NCBI GenBank assembly: GCA_017744415.1
Contig: JAGIBJ010000043.1
Span: 1 to 64,000 of the forward strand
Origin: Solirubrobacteraceae bacterium
GTDB lineage: Bacteria; Actinomycetota; Thermoleophilia; Solirubrobacterales; Solirubrobacteraceae
Direction: 5' to 3'
Length of the DNA stretch: 64,000 bases
The notes beneath the pieces are model-generated. The model made no database searches and was not told the origin of the DNA. It saw nothing but the letters and a program-made list of their open reading frames with translations. This document shows, piece after piece, positions 51,133 through 59,879 of this stretch. Each line of letters begins with the position of its first letter. Within the stretch, counting starts at the first letter, position 1. The position numbers were made by a program, and so were the translations under genes.

Positions 51133-52296
51133 GTGCGCCTGCTCCACACCGCTGACTGGCATCTGGGCCGCGGCTTCCACGGCGCGTCGCTGATGGACGC
51201 GCACGCCGCCGTGCTCGATCACCTCGTCGCCGTCGCCGCTGAGGTGCGCCCAGATGCCGTCGTGGTGTCGGGCGACGTGTTCGACCGGGCCTACCCCCCG
51301 CTCGATGCCGTAGAGCTCTACGACGATGCCGTGGCGCGCATCGCCGAGCTCGGCGTTCCGCTCGTGATCACCTCGGGCAATCACGATTCCCCGATCCGGC
51401 TAGGCATGCACGGGCGCGTGGCCGCGGGCGCGGGCGTGCACGTGCGCACGCGCGCGAGGGACATCGCGATTCCGGTGCCCGTCGGCGATGGTCTGATCTA
51501 CGCGATCCCCTACCTCGATCCGCCCCTCGCCGCGCATGAGCTCGACGCCGAGGCGACCCACGCGGGCGTGCTCGGTGCGGCCCTCGCTCGGATTGCCGCC
51601 GACCGGGCCACCCGCGGCGCCGGCGGGCCGGTCGCGGTGATGGCGCACGGCGTGGTCGCTGGCGGCAAGGCCGTGGCCGATGCAGGCGCTGGCCGCGTCG
51701 AGCGCCCGATCGACGTCGGCGGCGTCTCGGCCGTGGCCCCTGCGGTGTTTGGCGGAATCGACTATGCAGCCCTCGGGCACCTCCACCGGCCGCAGTCGAT
51801 CGGCGAGCGCCTGCGTTACAGCGGGGCCCCGCTGCCGTTCGGGTTCGACGAGGCCGGCGAGGTGAAGTCGATCGCGCTCGTCGAGCTCGTCGCCGGCGAA
51901 GCGCCTCGCGCGGAGCTCCTCCCCACGCCGCAGCCGCGCGGCATCGCGCGCCTCGAGGGCACGCTCGAGTCGCTCCTCACCGACGCGGCACATGCCGGCG
52001 TCGAGGAGGCCTGGGTCGAGGCCACGCTCACCGACCGGCTTCGACCGAAACTGGCGATGGAGCAGCTCCGGCGCAGGTTCCCGCACATCCTCAAGATCGA
52101 GCACCGCCCCGTCGGCGCCGACGCGTCGACGGCCAAGCAATACGCCGAGCGCATCCGAGGCCGCGACCCGCTCGAGATCGCAGAGCAGTTCCTCGCCGAT
52201 GTGCGTGCCGGAGGCACCGCCGCCGACGAGTCCGAGCGCGAGCTGTTGCGTGCAGCCCTCGAGCATGACTCGAGGGTCGAGGCGGCCAGCGCGTGA
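51133..52296 (+). CDS. sbcD: SbcD exonuclease subunit
   Basis: A 387-residue Mre11-type nuclease. Metallophosphoesterase motifs are intact: HTADWHLG at 5-12, VVSGDVFDR, TSGNHD, AHG and GHLHRPQ. With SbcC it forms the SbcCD complex, which cuts hairpins and processes DNA ends. It overlaps sbcC by GTGA. The GTG start begins the conserved first strand (RLLHTADWH), so no residues are missing. Confidence 0.93.
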   Translation: MRLLHTADWHLGRGFHGASLMDAHAAVLDHLVAVAAEVRPDAVVVSGDVFDRAYPPLDAVELYDDAVARIAELGVPLVITSGNHDSPIRLGMHGRVAAGAGVHVRTRARDIAIPVPVGDGLIYAIPYLDPPLAAHELDAEATHAGVLGAALARIAADRATRGAGGPVAVMAHGVVAGGKAVADAGAGRVERPIDVGGVSAVAPAVFGGIDYAALGHLHRPQSIGERLRYSGAPLPFGFDEAGEVKSIALVELVAGEAPRAELLPTPQPRGIARLEGTLESLLTDAAHAGVEEAWVEATLTDRLRPKLAMEQLRRRFPHILKIEHRPVGADASTAKQYAERIRGRDPLEIAEQFLADVRAGGTAADESERELLRAALEHDSRVEAASA

Positions 52297-55200
52297 GGAT
52301 TCACCGCCTCACGCTGGAGGGCATCGGGCCCTACGCCGAGCGCCAGGAGATCGATGTCGACGAGCTGTCGAGCGGCGGACTCTTCCTGCTCGCGGGCCCG
52401 ACCGGCGCGGGCAAGACCACCATCCTCGACGCGATCGTCTACGCGCTCTACGGCTCGGTGCCGGGCGTGCGCGGGGCCCGCGGAGAGCGTGCGACCAGCG
52501 AGCGGATCGTCAGCGATCTCCGCACCGTCGATACTCAACCTGAGGTAGAGCTTGAGTTCTCGATCGCCGGTCGGCGGCTCAAGCTGCGGCGCGTTCCCCA
52601 GCATGAGCGGCCGAAGGCCCGCGGCGCGGGCGTCACCCTCGACAAGGGCTCGGTCGCGCTGAGCGAATGGGACGGCGACGCCTGGACTCCCCGATCGAAC
52701 GACTACCAGGAGGTCGCCCTGGAGATCGAAGACCTCGTCGGGATGAACGCCGCGCAGTTCGCGCAGGTCGTGCTCCTCCCCCAGGGTGAGTTCGCCGGGT
52801 TCCTCCGCGCCGGCGACGCCGATCGCCAGAAGGTGCTCAAGCGGCTCTTCCGCGTCGACCAGTACCAGTCGGCAGAGGCGTGGTTCGAGGAGCGAGCCAA
52901 GGTGGCGAAGGCCAAACTCGATGAGGCGCAGGACGACCTCGCCTCGATCGTCGATCGCCTCGTCGGTGCCCTCGACGGCGCCGCCGACACGAGACCCACC
53001 GATCTGAGCTTCGCGGCGATCGAGGCGTGGATCGGCGAGCGGCGATTCGAAGCCGAAGAGCTCGAGGGGCTTGCTCGCGTGGGCGCGGACACCGCATCGA
53101 GCGCGCACGACGCCGCGCGGCGCGCGGTGGAGGCGACGGACGAGGTGATCGCGCGTCGCACCGCTCTCACCGAGATCGCGAGCAAGCTCGAAGCCTTCAA
53201 CACGCGCCGCGCCGGCGCCCGCAAGTGGATCGCCGACCAGGGCGACACCGAACTCGCCGCCGACGAGGCGGGCTGGGCGAGGGCGGCACGCAGCGCGCAG
53301 GATGCCCTCGCGCGCCTCGACGCCCACCGACCCGATGCCGGCCGGATCACCGCGCTCGAGGCCGAGCACGCAACGGCTGAGCGCGCCGCGGCGGCGGCGG
53401 AGCAGCGCGCGCTCGCCGCCGACGGCCAAGTCCACGAGCTCTCTGCTCAGCTGCGGGCTGCACAGACGCAGGCCGGGCAGGCAGAGGTCGCCGACGCCCA
53501 GGTGGTTGCGACTCGGCACCGGCGCGAGCAGCTTGCCGCCGTGCTCGCGGCCACCGAGCGACGCGACGCCCTTGCCGTGCAGTTGCGCGCCGCCGAGACG
53601 ACGGCGGCCGAGATGGCCGCGTCGCTCGCCGAGGTGCAGCGCATCGCGGCGGGGCTCCCCGACGTCGCCGATGCCGACGCCGCGCTCGAGGCGGCGACGC
53701 ACGAGCTCGCGCAGGTCGAGGTCGAATCTGCGCAGCGGCGTGCGGATCGCGGGTCGGCACGGATCGAGTTCGATCGGACCCAGGGCGCGCTCGAGCGCGC
53801 GGCTGGTCTTCGCACGCAGCTCGGCGCGGCATCGGCCGAGCAGCAGGCGGCGCGCGATGCCTCCCAGCAGGCGCGTGAGTCGCACCTCGCCGCCCGAGAG
53901 GCGCGACTGGACGCGATGGCAGCCGAGCTGGCGTCGCAGATCAGTGAGGGCGAGCCGTGCCCGGTCTGTGGCAGCACCGACCACCCCGCCCCGGCGACGC
54001 CCGGCCCCGGCGGTGATCTCCGCGCCGCCGAATCGGCCGCCGAGGAGCGCGCGAGTCGCGCACGCTCGGCGTTCGACCGCACGACGCAGGTCGTCGCCGC
54101 ACTCGAGGCCCAGCTCGGTTCGCTCGGCGACCTCGCTCTCCTCGAGCGCAGCCGCGCGGCCCTGGCTGCGCACCTGCAGCAACTCGACGCTGCCCTGGCC
54201 GCCGACGAGGACCGCCAGAAGAAGCTCACGGCTGCCGTGGCCGAGCGGCGCGCCGTCGCGGAGCAGTCACGTCAGGTCGACGCGCGCCGCACCTCAGCCG
54301 ATCGCGCTGCCGCGGAAGCGCGTTTGGCCGTCGATGCCGCGCGCAGCGCGCACGCGACCGCCAGCGAGGCCGCGGGGCCCAACCCGCCCTCGGCCGACGA
54401 TCTCGCGGCCGCCGATGCCGAGCTCGCGCGTCTCGCCGGCGCGCGCGAGGAGGCCGCGAAGGCACGCGATCGCGTCACGGCGCTCGAAGCCGCGTTGGAG
54501 CGTGCCCGGCAGACTTCCGGCGCCGAGCGCGAGCACGCTGCTTCATCCCAGGCGCAGGCGCGTGCCGCGGCGGCGCAGGCCGCAGAGCTGCGCCGAGCCC
54601 TCGCCGAGGTGGTCTCCCCACACCCCGACCTCGAGACGGCGATCGCTGCCGCCGCCCGTCGCGCGCAGGTGCTGACCGCCGCGGCGGACGTGGTCGAGGA
54701 CTGCGCCCGTGCGGAGTCCGAGGTGACCGCGGCCGGCGCCATCGTCGAGGCGGCGGCCGCCGCCGAGGCGATCGCGAGCAATGAGCCGACCGACCCGAAC
54801 GAACGCCGCGCAGCGCGCGCGGCTGCCGCCAAGTCGGCACTCGCGCAGCGCGACGAGGCGCTCACCCAGCATCGCGTCGCGCAGCTCCGCCTCGCTGCCA
54901 CCGAGCGTGCCGGCACCGAGGTCGCGGCCGCACGTGAGGCCCTGGGGCCGGTCGCCGCCGAGGCTGAGCGCCTCAGTCGCCTCGACGCCACGGTGCGTGG
55001 CCTCGGCGACGACAACCGTCGCCGGATCTCGCTCACCACCTACGTCCTCGCGGCGCGCCTCGAAGAGGTCGCCGCCGCGGCGACGGTGCACCTGCAGCGG
55101 ATGTCGTCGGGCCGCTTCTCGTTGCTGCATCACGACGAGCGCTTCGGCAACGGACAGGCCGGGTTGGGCCTGCGCGTGCTCGATGCCCACAGCGGCGAGG

Positions 55201-55523
55201 AGCGCGAGACGGTCACGCTCTCCGGCGGCGAAGCCTTCTACGCCTCGCTGGCGCTTGCGCTCGGCCTCGCCGACGTCGTCCAGCGCGAGGCCGGCGGGCG
55301 CCCGCTCGAAACGCTGCTCGTCGACGAGGGCTTCGGCGCACTGGATCCCGACACGCTCGAAGAAGTGCTCGGTGAACTCGACGAGCTCCGCGCAGCGGGT
55401 CGCGCCATCGGCCTCGTGAGCCACGTGCCGGCATTGGCCGAGCGCATCCCCGCGCAGCTGCGGGTGACGCCCGGTCCGACGGGCTCCACGGCCCGGGTGG
55501 TGATCGGCGAACTCGTGGCCTGA
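52293..55523 (+). CDS. sbcC: SbcC ATPase subunit
   Basis: A 1076-residue SMC/Rad50-like ATPase. Walker A GPTGAGKTTILDAI lies near residue 35 and the Q-loop follows (VVLLPQGEFAGFLRAG). Two long Ala/Glu/Arg-rich coiled coils flank a zinc hook CPVC (Cys556, Cys559). The C-terminal signature LSGGEAFYASLALALGL (about 975) and Walker B LLVDEGFGALD (about 1008) complete the ATPase head. With SbcD it removes hairpin and protein-blocked ends. It ends in a convergent terminator with glnK1. Confidence 0.93.
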   Translation: MRIHRLTLEGIGPYAERQEIDVDELSSGGLFLLAGPTGAGKTTILDAIVYALYGSVPGVRGARGERATSERIVSDLRTVDTQPEVELEFSIAGRRLKLRRVPQHERPKARGAGVTLDKGSVALSEWDGDAWTPRSNDYQEVALEIEDLVGMNAAQFAQVVLLPQGEFAGFLRAGDADRQKVLKRLFRVDQYQSAEAWFEERAKVAKAKLDEAQDDLASIVDRLVGALDGAADTRPTDLSFAAIEAWIGERRFEAEELEGLARVGADTASSAHDAARRAVEATDEVIARRTALTEIASKLEAFNTRRAGARKWIADQGDTELAADEAGWARAARSAQDALARLDAHRPDAGRITALEAEHATAERAAAAAEQRALAADGQVHELSAQLRAAQTQAGQAEVADAQVVATRHRREQLAAVLAATERRDALAVQLRAAETTAAEMAASLAEVQRIAAGLPDVADADAALEAATHELAQVEVESAQRRADRGSARIEFDRTQGALERAAGLRTQLGAASAEQQAARDASQQARESHLAAREARLDAMAAELASQISEGEPCPVCGSTDHPAPATPGPGGDLRAAESAAEERASRARSAFDRTTQVVAALEAQLGSLGDLALLERSRAALAAHLQQLDAALAADEDRQKKLTAAVAERRAVAEQSRQVDARRTSADRAAAEARLAVDAARSAHATASEAAGPNPPSADDLAAADAELARLAGAREEAAKARDRVTALEAALERARQTSGAEREHAASSQAQARAAAAQAAELRRALAEVVSPHPDLETAIAAAARRAQVLTAAADVVEDCARAESEVTAAGAIVEAAAAAEAIASNEPTDPNERRAARAAAAKSALAQRDEALTQHRVAQLRLAATERAGTEVAAAREALGPVAAEAERLSRLDATVRGLGDDNRRRISLTTYVLAARLEEVAAAATVHLQRMSSGRFSLLHHDERFGNGQAGLGLRVLDAHSGEERETVTLSGGEAFYASLALALGLADVVQREAGGRPLETLLVDEGFGALDPDTLEEVLGELDELRAAGRAIGLVSHVPALAERIPAQLRVTPGPTGSTARVVIGELVA

Positions 55524-55525
55524 TC

Positions 55526-55544
55526 GCGCGGCAATCGGCCGCGC
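55526..55544. terminator. Shared convergent terminator of sbcC and glnK1
   Basis: GCGCGGC-AATCG-GCCGCGC forms a 7-bp stem in the 28 bp between the sbcC and glnK1 stops. A C-run follows. Confidence 0.55.
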
Positions 55545-55551
55545 CCCCCGA

Positions 55552-55929
55552 TCAGTCGACCGACGGCGCGCCGGCCGGCGACTCGTGCTTCTCCATGGTC
55601 TCCTCGCCGACCTCACCCGTGCGGATCCGGATGGACTGCTCGATCGGGAGCACGAAGATCTTGCCGTCGCCGATGTTGCCCGTGCGCGCATGCGTGACGA
55701 TCGTGTCGATCACGGTCTGCGCATCCTCGTCGGAGACGCCGACCTCGAGCCGCACCTTCGGACGAAGGTAGTTCGTGACCGACGAACCGCGATAGTGCTC
55801 GGTGACGCCGCGCTGGCGGCCGGTGCCTTTCACGTCGGACACGGACATGCTCGGGAGGCCCTTGGCCAGCAGGTCGGCGCGGATGGGCTCGAACGCGTCG
55901 TGCCGGATGTAGGCGATGACCAGCTTCAT
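55552..55929 (-). CDS. glnK: PII nitrogen regulatory protein (copy 1)
   Basis: A 125-residue PII protein. VSDVKGTGRQRGVTE, YRG (Tyr46) and ARTGNIGDGKIFV are conserved, so ATP and 2-oxoglutarate binding are likely. The T-loop reads YRGSSVTNYLRPK, putting Val at position 51 instead of the usual Tyr51, the uridylylation or adenylylation site. Control by covalent modification at that site is therefore unlikely. The C-terminal tail is longer than usual. It follows amt1 by 59 bp and should gate that channel. Confidence 0.92.
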   Translation of the reverse strand: MKLVIAYIRHDAFEPIRADLLAKGLPSMSVSDVKGTGRQRGVTEHYRGSSVTNYLRPKVRLEVGVSDEDAQTVIDTIVTHARTGNIGDGKIFVLPIEQSIRIRTGEVGEETMEKHESPAGAPSVD

Positions 55930-55988
55930 GCTTGTGGATTGTGACGCATCGGGAGGCGGAATCCCAGTGTTTCCGGGGCTTCCGGCCG

Positions 55989-57440
55989 CTACTTCAGCTC
56001 GGCATAGTCGGGGGCGAGGCTCGCGCCCACGCCGAACATCTCGGCCTCCGGGATGAACTGCTCCGGGTAGCCGTACATCCCATGCTCGGAGATGTCGAGA
56101 CCGGCGAGCTCGTGCTCCTCGGAGACGCGCAGTCCGTAGGTCGCCCGGATCGCCCAGAACGAGGCCCAGCACATCGCGAAGACCAGCACGATCACGATCA
56201 CGAGACCGACGGTCTGCGCAGCGAGCTGATTGAGGTTGCCCGAGTAGAAGAGGCCGCCGTCAGGATCGCCGACCTTCATCGCCTGGGCCAGCGTCGGCGT
56301 TGCGAAGAAGCCCGTAGCGAGCGTGCCCCAGACGCCGCAGAGGCCGTGGGCGGAGAGCGCGCCGACCGGGTCGTCGAGGCGGCGGTCGATCGCGTAGACC
56401 GCCAGCGGGACGATCACACCCGCGATCACACCGATCGGGATCGACGCCCAGGTGTCGACGTAACCCGACGGGCCGGTGATCGCGACGAGTCCGGCGATCA
56501 TGCCGTTGCCGGCCATGCCGATGTCGATCGTCTTGGTCTTCCAGTACGCGGTGAGGATCGCCGCCACGGTGCCGGCGGCACCGGCGAGCAGGCTCACGAC
56601 GATGATCTCGGACGCCCGGCCGCCGCCGATCGTCAGCGCCGAGCCGCCGTTGAAGCCGATCCAACCGATCATGATCAGCGTCACGCCGAGGCCGAAGAGG
56701 GGCATGTTGTGGCCGGGGATCGCGCGGGGGCTCCCGTCGTGCGCGTACTTGCCGTGGCGCGGGCCGAGGAGCATCACCGCTGCCAGGCCGGCGAGCGCGG
56801 GCACCACGCCGACGACGCACGAGCCGGCGAAGTCCTGCATGCCGACGAGCCCGAGGCCGAGGTAGTCGCCTACCTGCAGGAAGCCGCCGCCGAAGATCCA
56901 GTGGGCCACGAGCGGGTAGATCAGCGCGGCAAAGATCGTCGAGAAGATCGCGTAGACGCCGAACTTGATGCGCTCGATCGTCGGGCCCCAGAGGATCGCG
57001 ACGCCGACAGCCGCGAAGGTGAACTGGAACAGGAACTTGGTGTCGAGATTCGCGCCCGAGCCAGCGAGCGCCGGGAACGTGGCGTCGGTGCCGTCGAGGA
57101 AGAAGCCGGCCGACCCGAGGAAGCCTCCCGAGTCGGTGCCGAACGCGATCGCGAAGCCGACGGCCCAGAACGCGATGAGCGCGATCGCGAAGTTCATGAG
57201 GATCTTCGCGACGATCGTGCCGGCGTTCTTGCCGCGCGAGAAGCCGACTTCGAGCAGGAGGAAGCCCGGCTGGAAGAGCAGGACGAGCACGGCTGCCAGC
57301 AGCACGAAGACCGTGTCGAGGTCGCCGAGGGTGGCCGGCTCAGCCGTAGCGGCGATTGCCGGCTGCGCGAGGGCAGCAGAGAGCAACAGGCCGGCGGCGC
57401 CGATGGCGGCCGCGCGACCCGAGAATCGAGAGAGCTTCAA
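55989..57440 (-). CDS. amt: Ammonium transporter (copy 1)
   Basis: A 483-residue Amt/MEP/Rh channel: N-terminal signal-like segment, then about 11 helices with the family motifs (VLLFQPGFLLLEVGFSRGKN, GAMAGL-like NGMIAGLVAITGPSGYVD, SAHGLCGVWGTLATGFF). The C-terminus carries GLDISEHGMYGYPEQFIPE, shared with copy 2. It imports ammonium and is paired with glnK1. The start appears to be TTG at 57440, the only codon that gives a complete signal segment; no good ribosome site is visible. Confidence 0.88.
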   Translation of the reverse strand: MKLSRFSGRAAAIGAAGLLLSAALAQPAIAATAEPATLGDLDTVFVLLAAVLVLLFQPGFLLLEVGFSRGKNAGTIVAKILMNFAIALIAFWAVGFAIAFGTDSGGFLGSAGFFLDGTDATFPALAGSGANLDTKFLFQFTFAAVGVAILWGPTIERIKFGVYAIFSTIFAALIYPLVAHWIFGGGFLQVGDYLGLGLVGMQDFAGSCVVGVVPALAGLAAVMLLGPRHGKYAHDGSPRAIPGHNMPLFGLGVTLIMIGWIGFNGGSALTIGGGRASEIIVVSLLAGAAGTVAAILTAYWKTKTIDIGMAGNGMIAGLVAITGPSGYVDTWASIPIGVIAGVIVPLAVYAIDRRLDDPVGALSAHGLCGVWGTLATGFFATPTLAQAMKVGDPDGGLFYSGNLNQLAAQTVGLVIVIVLVFAMCWASFWAIRATYGLRVSEEHELAGLDISEHGMYGYPEQFIPEAEMFGVGASLAPDYAELK

Positions 57441-57504
57441 TTCGGGACGTCCAAGTGATGGGGCAGGACGGCGATAACCCTCCCCGGCCGAGCACCTCGC
57501 GCGA

Positions 57505-57538
57505 TTGTCCCGTTGGCTAAACGGAGTTGTCCCGTTGG
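57505..57538. promoter_or_regulatory. Direct repeat upstream of amt1
   Basis: TTGTCCCGTTGG occurs at 57505-57516 and again at 57527-57538, 22 bp apart (two helical turns), 65-98 bp upstream of the amt1 start. TTGTCC/GGACAA also recurs in the glnN-amt2 control region. A nitrogen-regulator operator is inferred. Confidence 0.5.
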
Positions 57539-57560
57539 ATAGGACCCCAGAAAGGACAGC

Positions 57561-57590
57561 GGCCCGCCGGGACACAAGTCCCGGCGGGCC
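57561..57590 (-). terminator. Terminator after glnK2
   Basis: GGCCCGCCGGGAC-ACAA-GTCCCGGCGGGCC is a perfect 13-bp hairpin 26 bp past the glnK2 stop. It separates the amt2-glnK2 unit from amt1. Confidence 0.8.
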
Positions 57591-57615
57591 GTGATCTGCC
57601 CCATCAGCCCCTGGC

Positions 57616-57990
57616 TCAGCCGTTCACTGCCTCAGCAGCGTCCGGGTGGGCCTGGAGCGTCTCCTCACCGGACTCGCCAGTGCGAATCCGGTAGGCCTGT
57701 TCGATCGCGGTGACGAAGATCTTCCCGTCACCCACAGTGCCCGTACGGGCGTGCTTGAGGATCGTGTCCACGATCGTCTGCACGTCGCCGTCAGCAACAC
57801 CGCATTCGATCTTGAGCTTCGGCCGCAGGTAGTTCGTGACCGAGGCGCCTCGGTACGACTCCGTGACGCCCTTCTGGCGACCCGAGCCCTTCACATCACT
57901 GATCGTCATGCTCGGGAACCCGAGCTCGAGGAGCTCGGCGCGGATCGGCTCGAACGCGTCGTGCCGGATGTAGGCGGTAACCAGCTTCAT
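57616..57990 (-). CDS. glnK: PII nitrogen regulatory protein (copy 2)
   Basis: A 124-residue PII paralogue of copy 1 (same MKLVxAYIRHDAFEPIRA opening). The T-loop YRGASVTNYLRPK again has Val at position 51. ARTGTVGDGKIFV and RIRTGESGEE are present. It lies 3 bp after amt2, so the pair is one unit. Two PII paralogues without Tyr51 imply regulation by nucleotides and 2-oxoglutarate rather than by covalent modification. Confidence 0.92.
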   Translation of the reverse strand: MKLVTAYIRHDAFEPIRAELLELGFPSMTISDVKGSGRQKGVTESYRGASVTNYLRPKLKIECGVADGDVQTIVDTILKHARTGTVGDGKIFVTAIEQAYRIRTGESGEETLQAHPDAAEAVNG

Positions 57991-57993
57991 GGG

Positions 57994-59496
57994 TTAGGCC
58001 TCCTGCGGAGTGGTCGTGGATCCGACCGTTTCCGCACGCGTGAGGTTGGGAGCGAGGCCGTAGCCGACGAGCTCCGCCTCGGGGATGAACTGCTCCGGGT
58101 AGCCGTACATGCCGTGCTCGGAGATGTCGAGGCCAGCCTCTTCCTCCTCCGGCGTGACGCGGAGACCGACGGTCACCTTGATCAGCCAGAACGTGAGGTA
58201 CGAGATGACGAACACCGCGACGAACGTGAACAGCACTGCGACGAACTGCGCCGCGAGCTGCGTGCCGCCGCCGCCGTAGAAGAGGCCCGGCTCCTGGCCC
58301 TCGAGCGTCAGCGCCTTCGTGGTGAAGAGGCCGCACGAGAGGGTGCCCCAGATACCGGCCACACCGTGGGCGGAAAGGACACCGACCGGGTCGTCGATCT
58401 TCTTGTCGATGGCGATGATGCACGGGACGACGATCAGGCCGGCGATCACGCCGACGACGATGCCGGCCCACGGGTCGACGTAGCCCGACGGGGCGGTGAT
58501 GGCGACGAGGCCGGCGATGGCGCCGTTGCCGATCATGCCGACGTCCAGGGTCTTGCTGAACAGCAGCGCGGCGATCGCAGCGCCGAGGACGCCGCCGGCA
58601 GCGCCGAGGTTGGTGACCACGGCGACTTGGCCGAAGACCGCGCCGGTGGCGGCGACCGTCGAACCGGCGTTGAAGCCGAACCAGCCGACCCAGAGGATCA
58701 GGACGGCCAGGCCGAACAGCGGCATGTTGTGACCCGGGATCGGGCGCGGCTTGCCGTCGGGGCCGTACTTACCGCGGCGGGGTCCGAGGAGCAGGACCGC
58801 TGCGAGGGCGCCGGTGGCGCCGGTCAGGTGGACCACCGAGGAACCGGCGAAATCCTGGACGTACAGACCGAACGGGTGCAGCGCGCCCGCCCAGACCTGG
58901 TGCGCGACCAGCGGGTAGATGATGGCGATGAAGACCACCGCGTAGATCGGGTACGCGATGAACTTGATGCGCTCGAGGGTCGAGCCCCAGACGATCGCGA
59001 GCGAGACCGCTGCGAAGGCGAACTGGAAGAGGAAGTACGTGAACGCACTGCCGTCGACGAGCTGGTGGGCGTCACCGCCGCCGAAGCCGTAGGCCCCGCC
59101 GACCCAGCTGTCACTGAGCGTCTGCCCCGCGTTGAGGAAGAAGCCACTCGTGCCAACCCCGGTGTCACCGCTGCCGAACGCGAAGGCGAACCCGACGGCC
59201 CACCAGACGACGGCGGCGATCGAGAAGTTCACGAGGATCTTCGCGACGATCGTGCCGACGTTCTTCCCGCGGGCGAAGCCGATCTCCAGGAAGAGGAAGC
59301 CGACCTGCATCAGGATCACGAGGATCGCGGCGACGATCACCCAGGTCGAGCTGACGTCTTGTGCCGTCGCTGCGAGGCCGGACGACACCGAGTCGAGCGT
59401 CGGCGGCGGGTCGTCCTGGGCGAACGCCAGTGATGGGGTGAGAAGCGTGGCCGCGGCTGACAACAGCGCAGCACGACGCAGAACGGGTGGGTGCAC
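57994..59496 (-). CDS. amt: Ammonium transporter (copy 2)
   Basis: A 500-residue Amt channel: cleavable signal peptide (AFAQDD), then about 11 helices with VGFLFLEIGFARGKN, GNGAIAGLVAITAPSGYVD and SAHGVAGIWGTLSCGLF. The conserved C-terminal stretch GLDISEHGMYGYPEQFIPEAE matches copy 1. The GTG start at 59496 has a near-perfect AAGGAGG 4 nt upstream. It is transcribed divergently from glnN and cotranscribed with glnK2. Confidence 0.92.
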   Translation of the reverse strand: MHPPVLRRAALLSAAATLLTPSLAFAQDDPPPTLDSVSSGLAATAQDVSSTWVIVAAILVILMQVGFLFLEIGFARGKNVGTIVAKILVNFSIAAVVWWAVGFAFAFGSGDTGVGTSGFFLNAGQTLSDSWVGGAYGFGGGDAHQLVDGSAFTYFLFQFAFAAVSLAIVWGSTLERIKFIAYPIYAVVFIAIIYPLVAHQVWAGALHPFGLYVQDFAGSSVVHLTGATGALAAVLLLGPRRGKYGPDGKPRPIPGHNMPLFGLAVLILWVGWFGFNAGSTVAATGAVFGQVAVVTNLGAAGGVLGAAIAALLFSKTLDVGMIGNGAIAGLVAITAPSGYVDPWAGIVVGVIAGLIVVPCIIAIDKKIDDPVGVLSAHGVAGIWGTLSCGLFTTKALTLEGQEPGLFYGGGGTQLAAQFVAVLFTFVAVFVISYLTFWLIKVTVGLRVTPEEEEAGLDISEHGMYGYPEQFIPEAELVGYGLAPNLTRAETVGSTTTPQEA

Positions 59497-59557
59497 GAGG
59501 CCTCCTTGATGGGGTTAGGGACCTCGGCCAGCATTGCTCCCCGTGGAGGGACACCTT

Positions 59558-59750
59558 TTGTCCACCCGGCCAAAGTTGAGCGCCGCCGGGTCGCCACTCG
59601 CGACGATGCGCGCGAGGTGCGGGCCGGTCCGTCGGCGCCTCGCCGCTCTGCCGGGCGCGAACGCTTCGGCCCGTTCGTCTCCTCGCGCGGGAACCGTTTG
59701 TCTGGGGCCGCTGGACAAGGTCCAGTGCCTTGGTTTGTCCATGTGGACAA
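59558..59750. promoter_or_regulatory. Operator-like TTGTCC/GGACAA array between amt2 and glnN
   Basis: TTGTCC or its complement occurs at 59558-59563, 59713-59718, 59735-59740 and 59745-59750, with a one-mismatch copy at 59698. The last two form TTGTCCA-TG-TGGACAA, a 7-bp inverted repeat. This palindrome ends 24 bp before the glnN -10, so it covers the -35 region. Confidence 0.55.
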
Positions 59751-59773
59751 CACGGGCGGGCGCGGCCGGTCGA

Positions 59774-59779
59774 TAGGTT
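59774..59779 (+). promoter_or_regulatory. Candidate glnN -10 box
   Basis: TAGGTT, 24 bp downstream of the palindrome TTGTCCATGTGGACAA. It would give a leader of about 95 nt ending in AGGAAGGGAG before the ATG at 59880. Confidence 0.45.
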
Positions 59780-59879
59780 TTGCCTCCGGCCCGTCGAGGG
59801 CCCGATCGGCGGCGCCGGAGCGCCCGTTGCGCCGGCCAGCCAGCCAACCCCGACCCTCAGGAAGGGAGCACACCCCATC

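Noticed and set aside
51816-54182. 788-residue minus-strand frame opposite sbcD-sbcC
   Set aside because: Shadow of two unmistakable genes.
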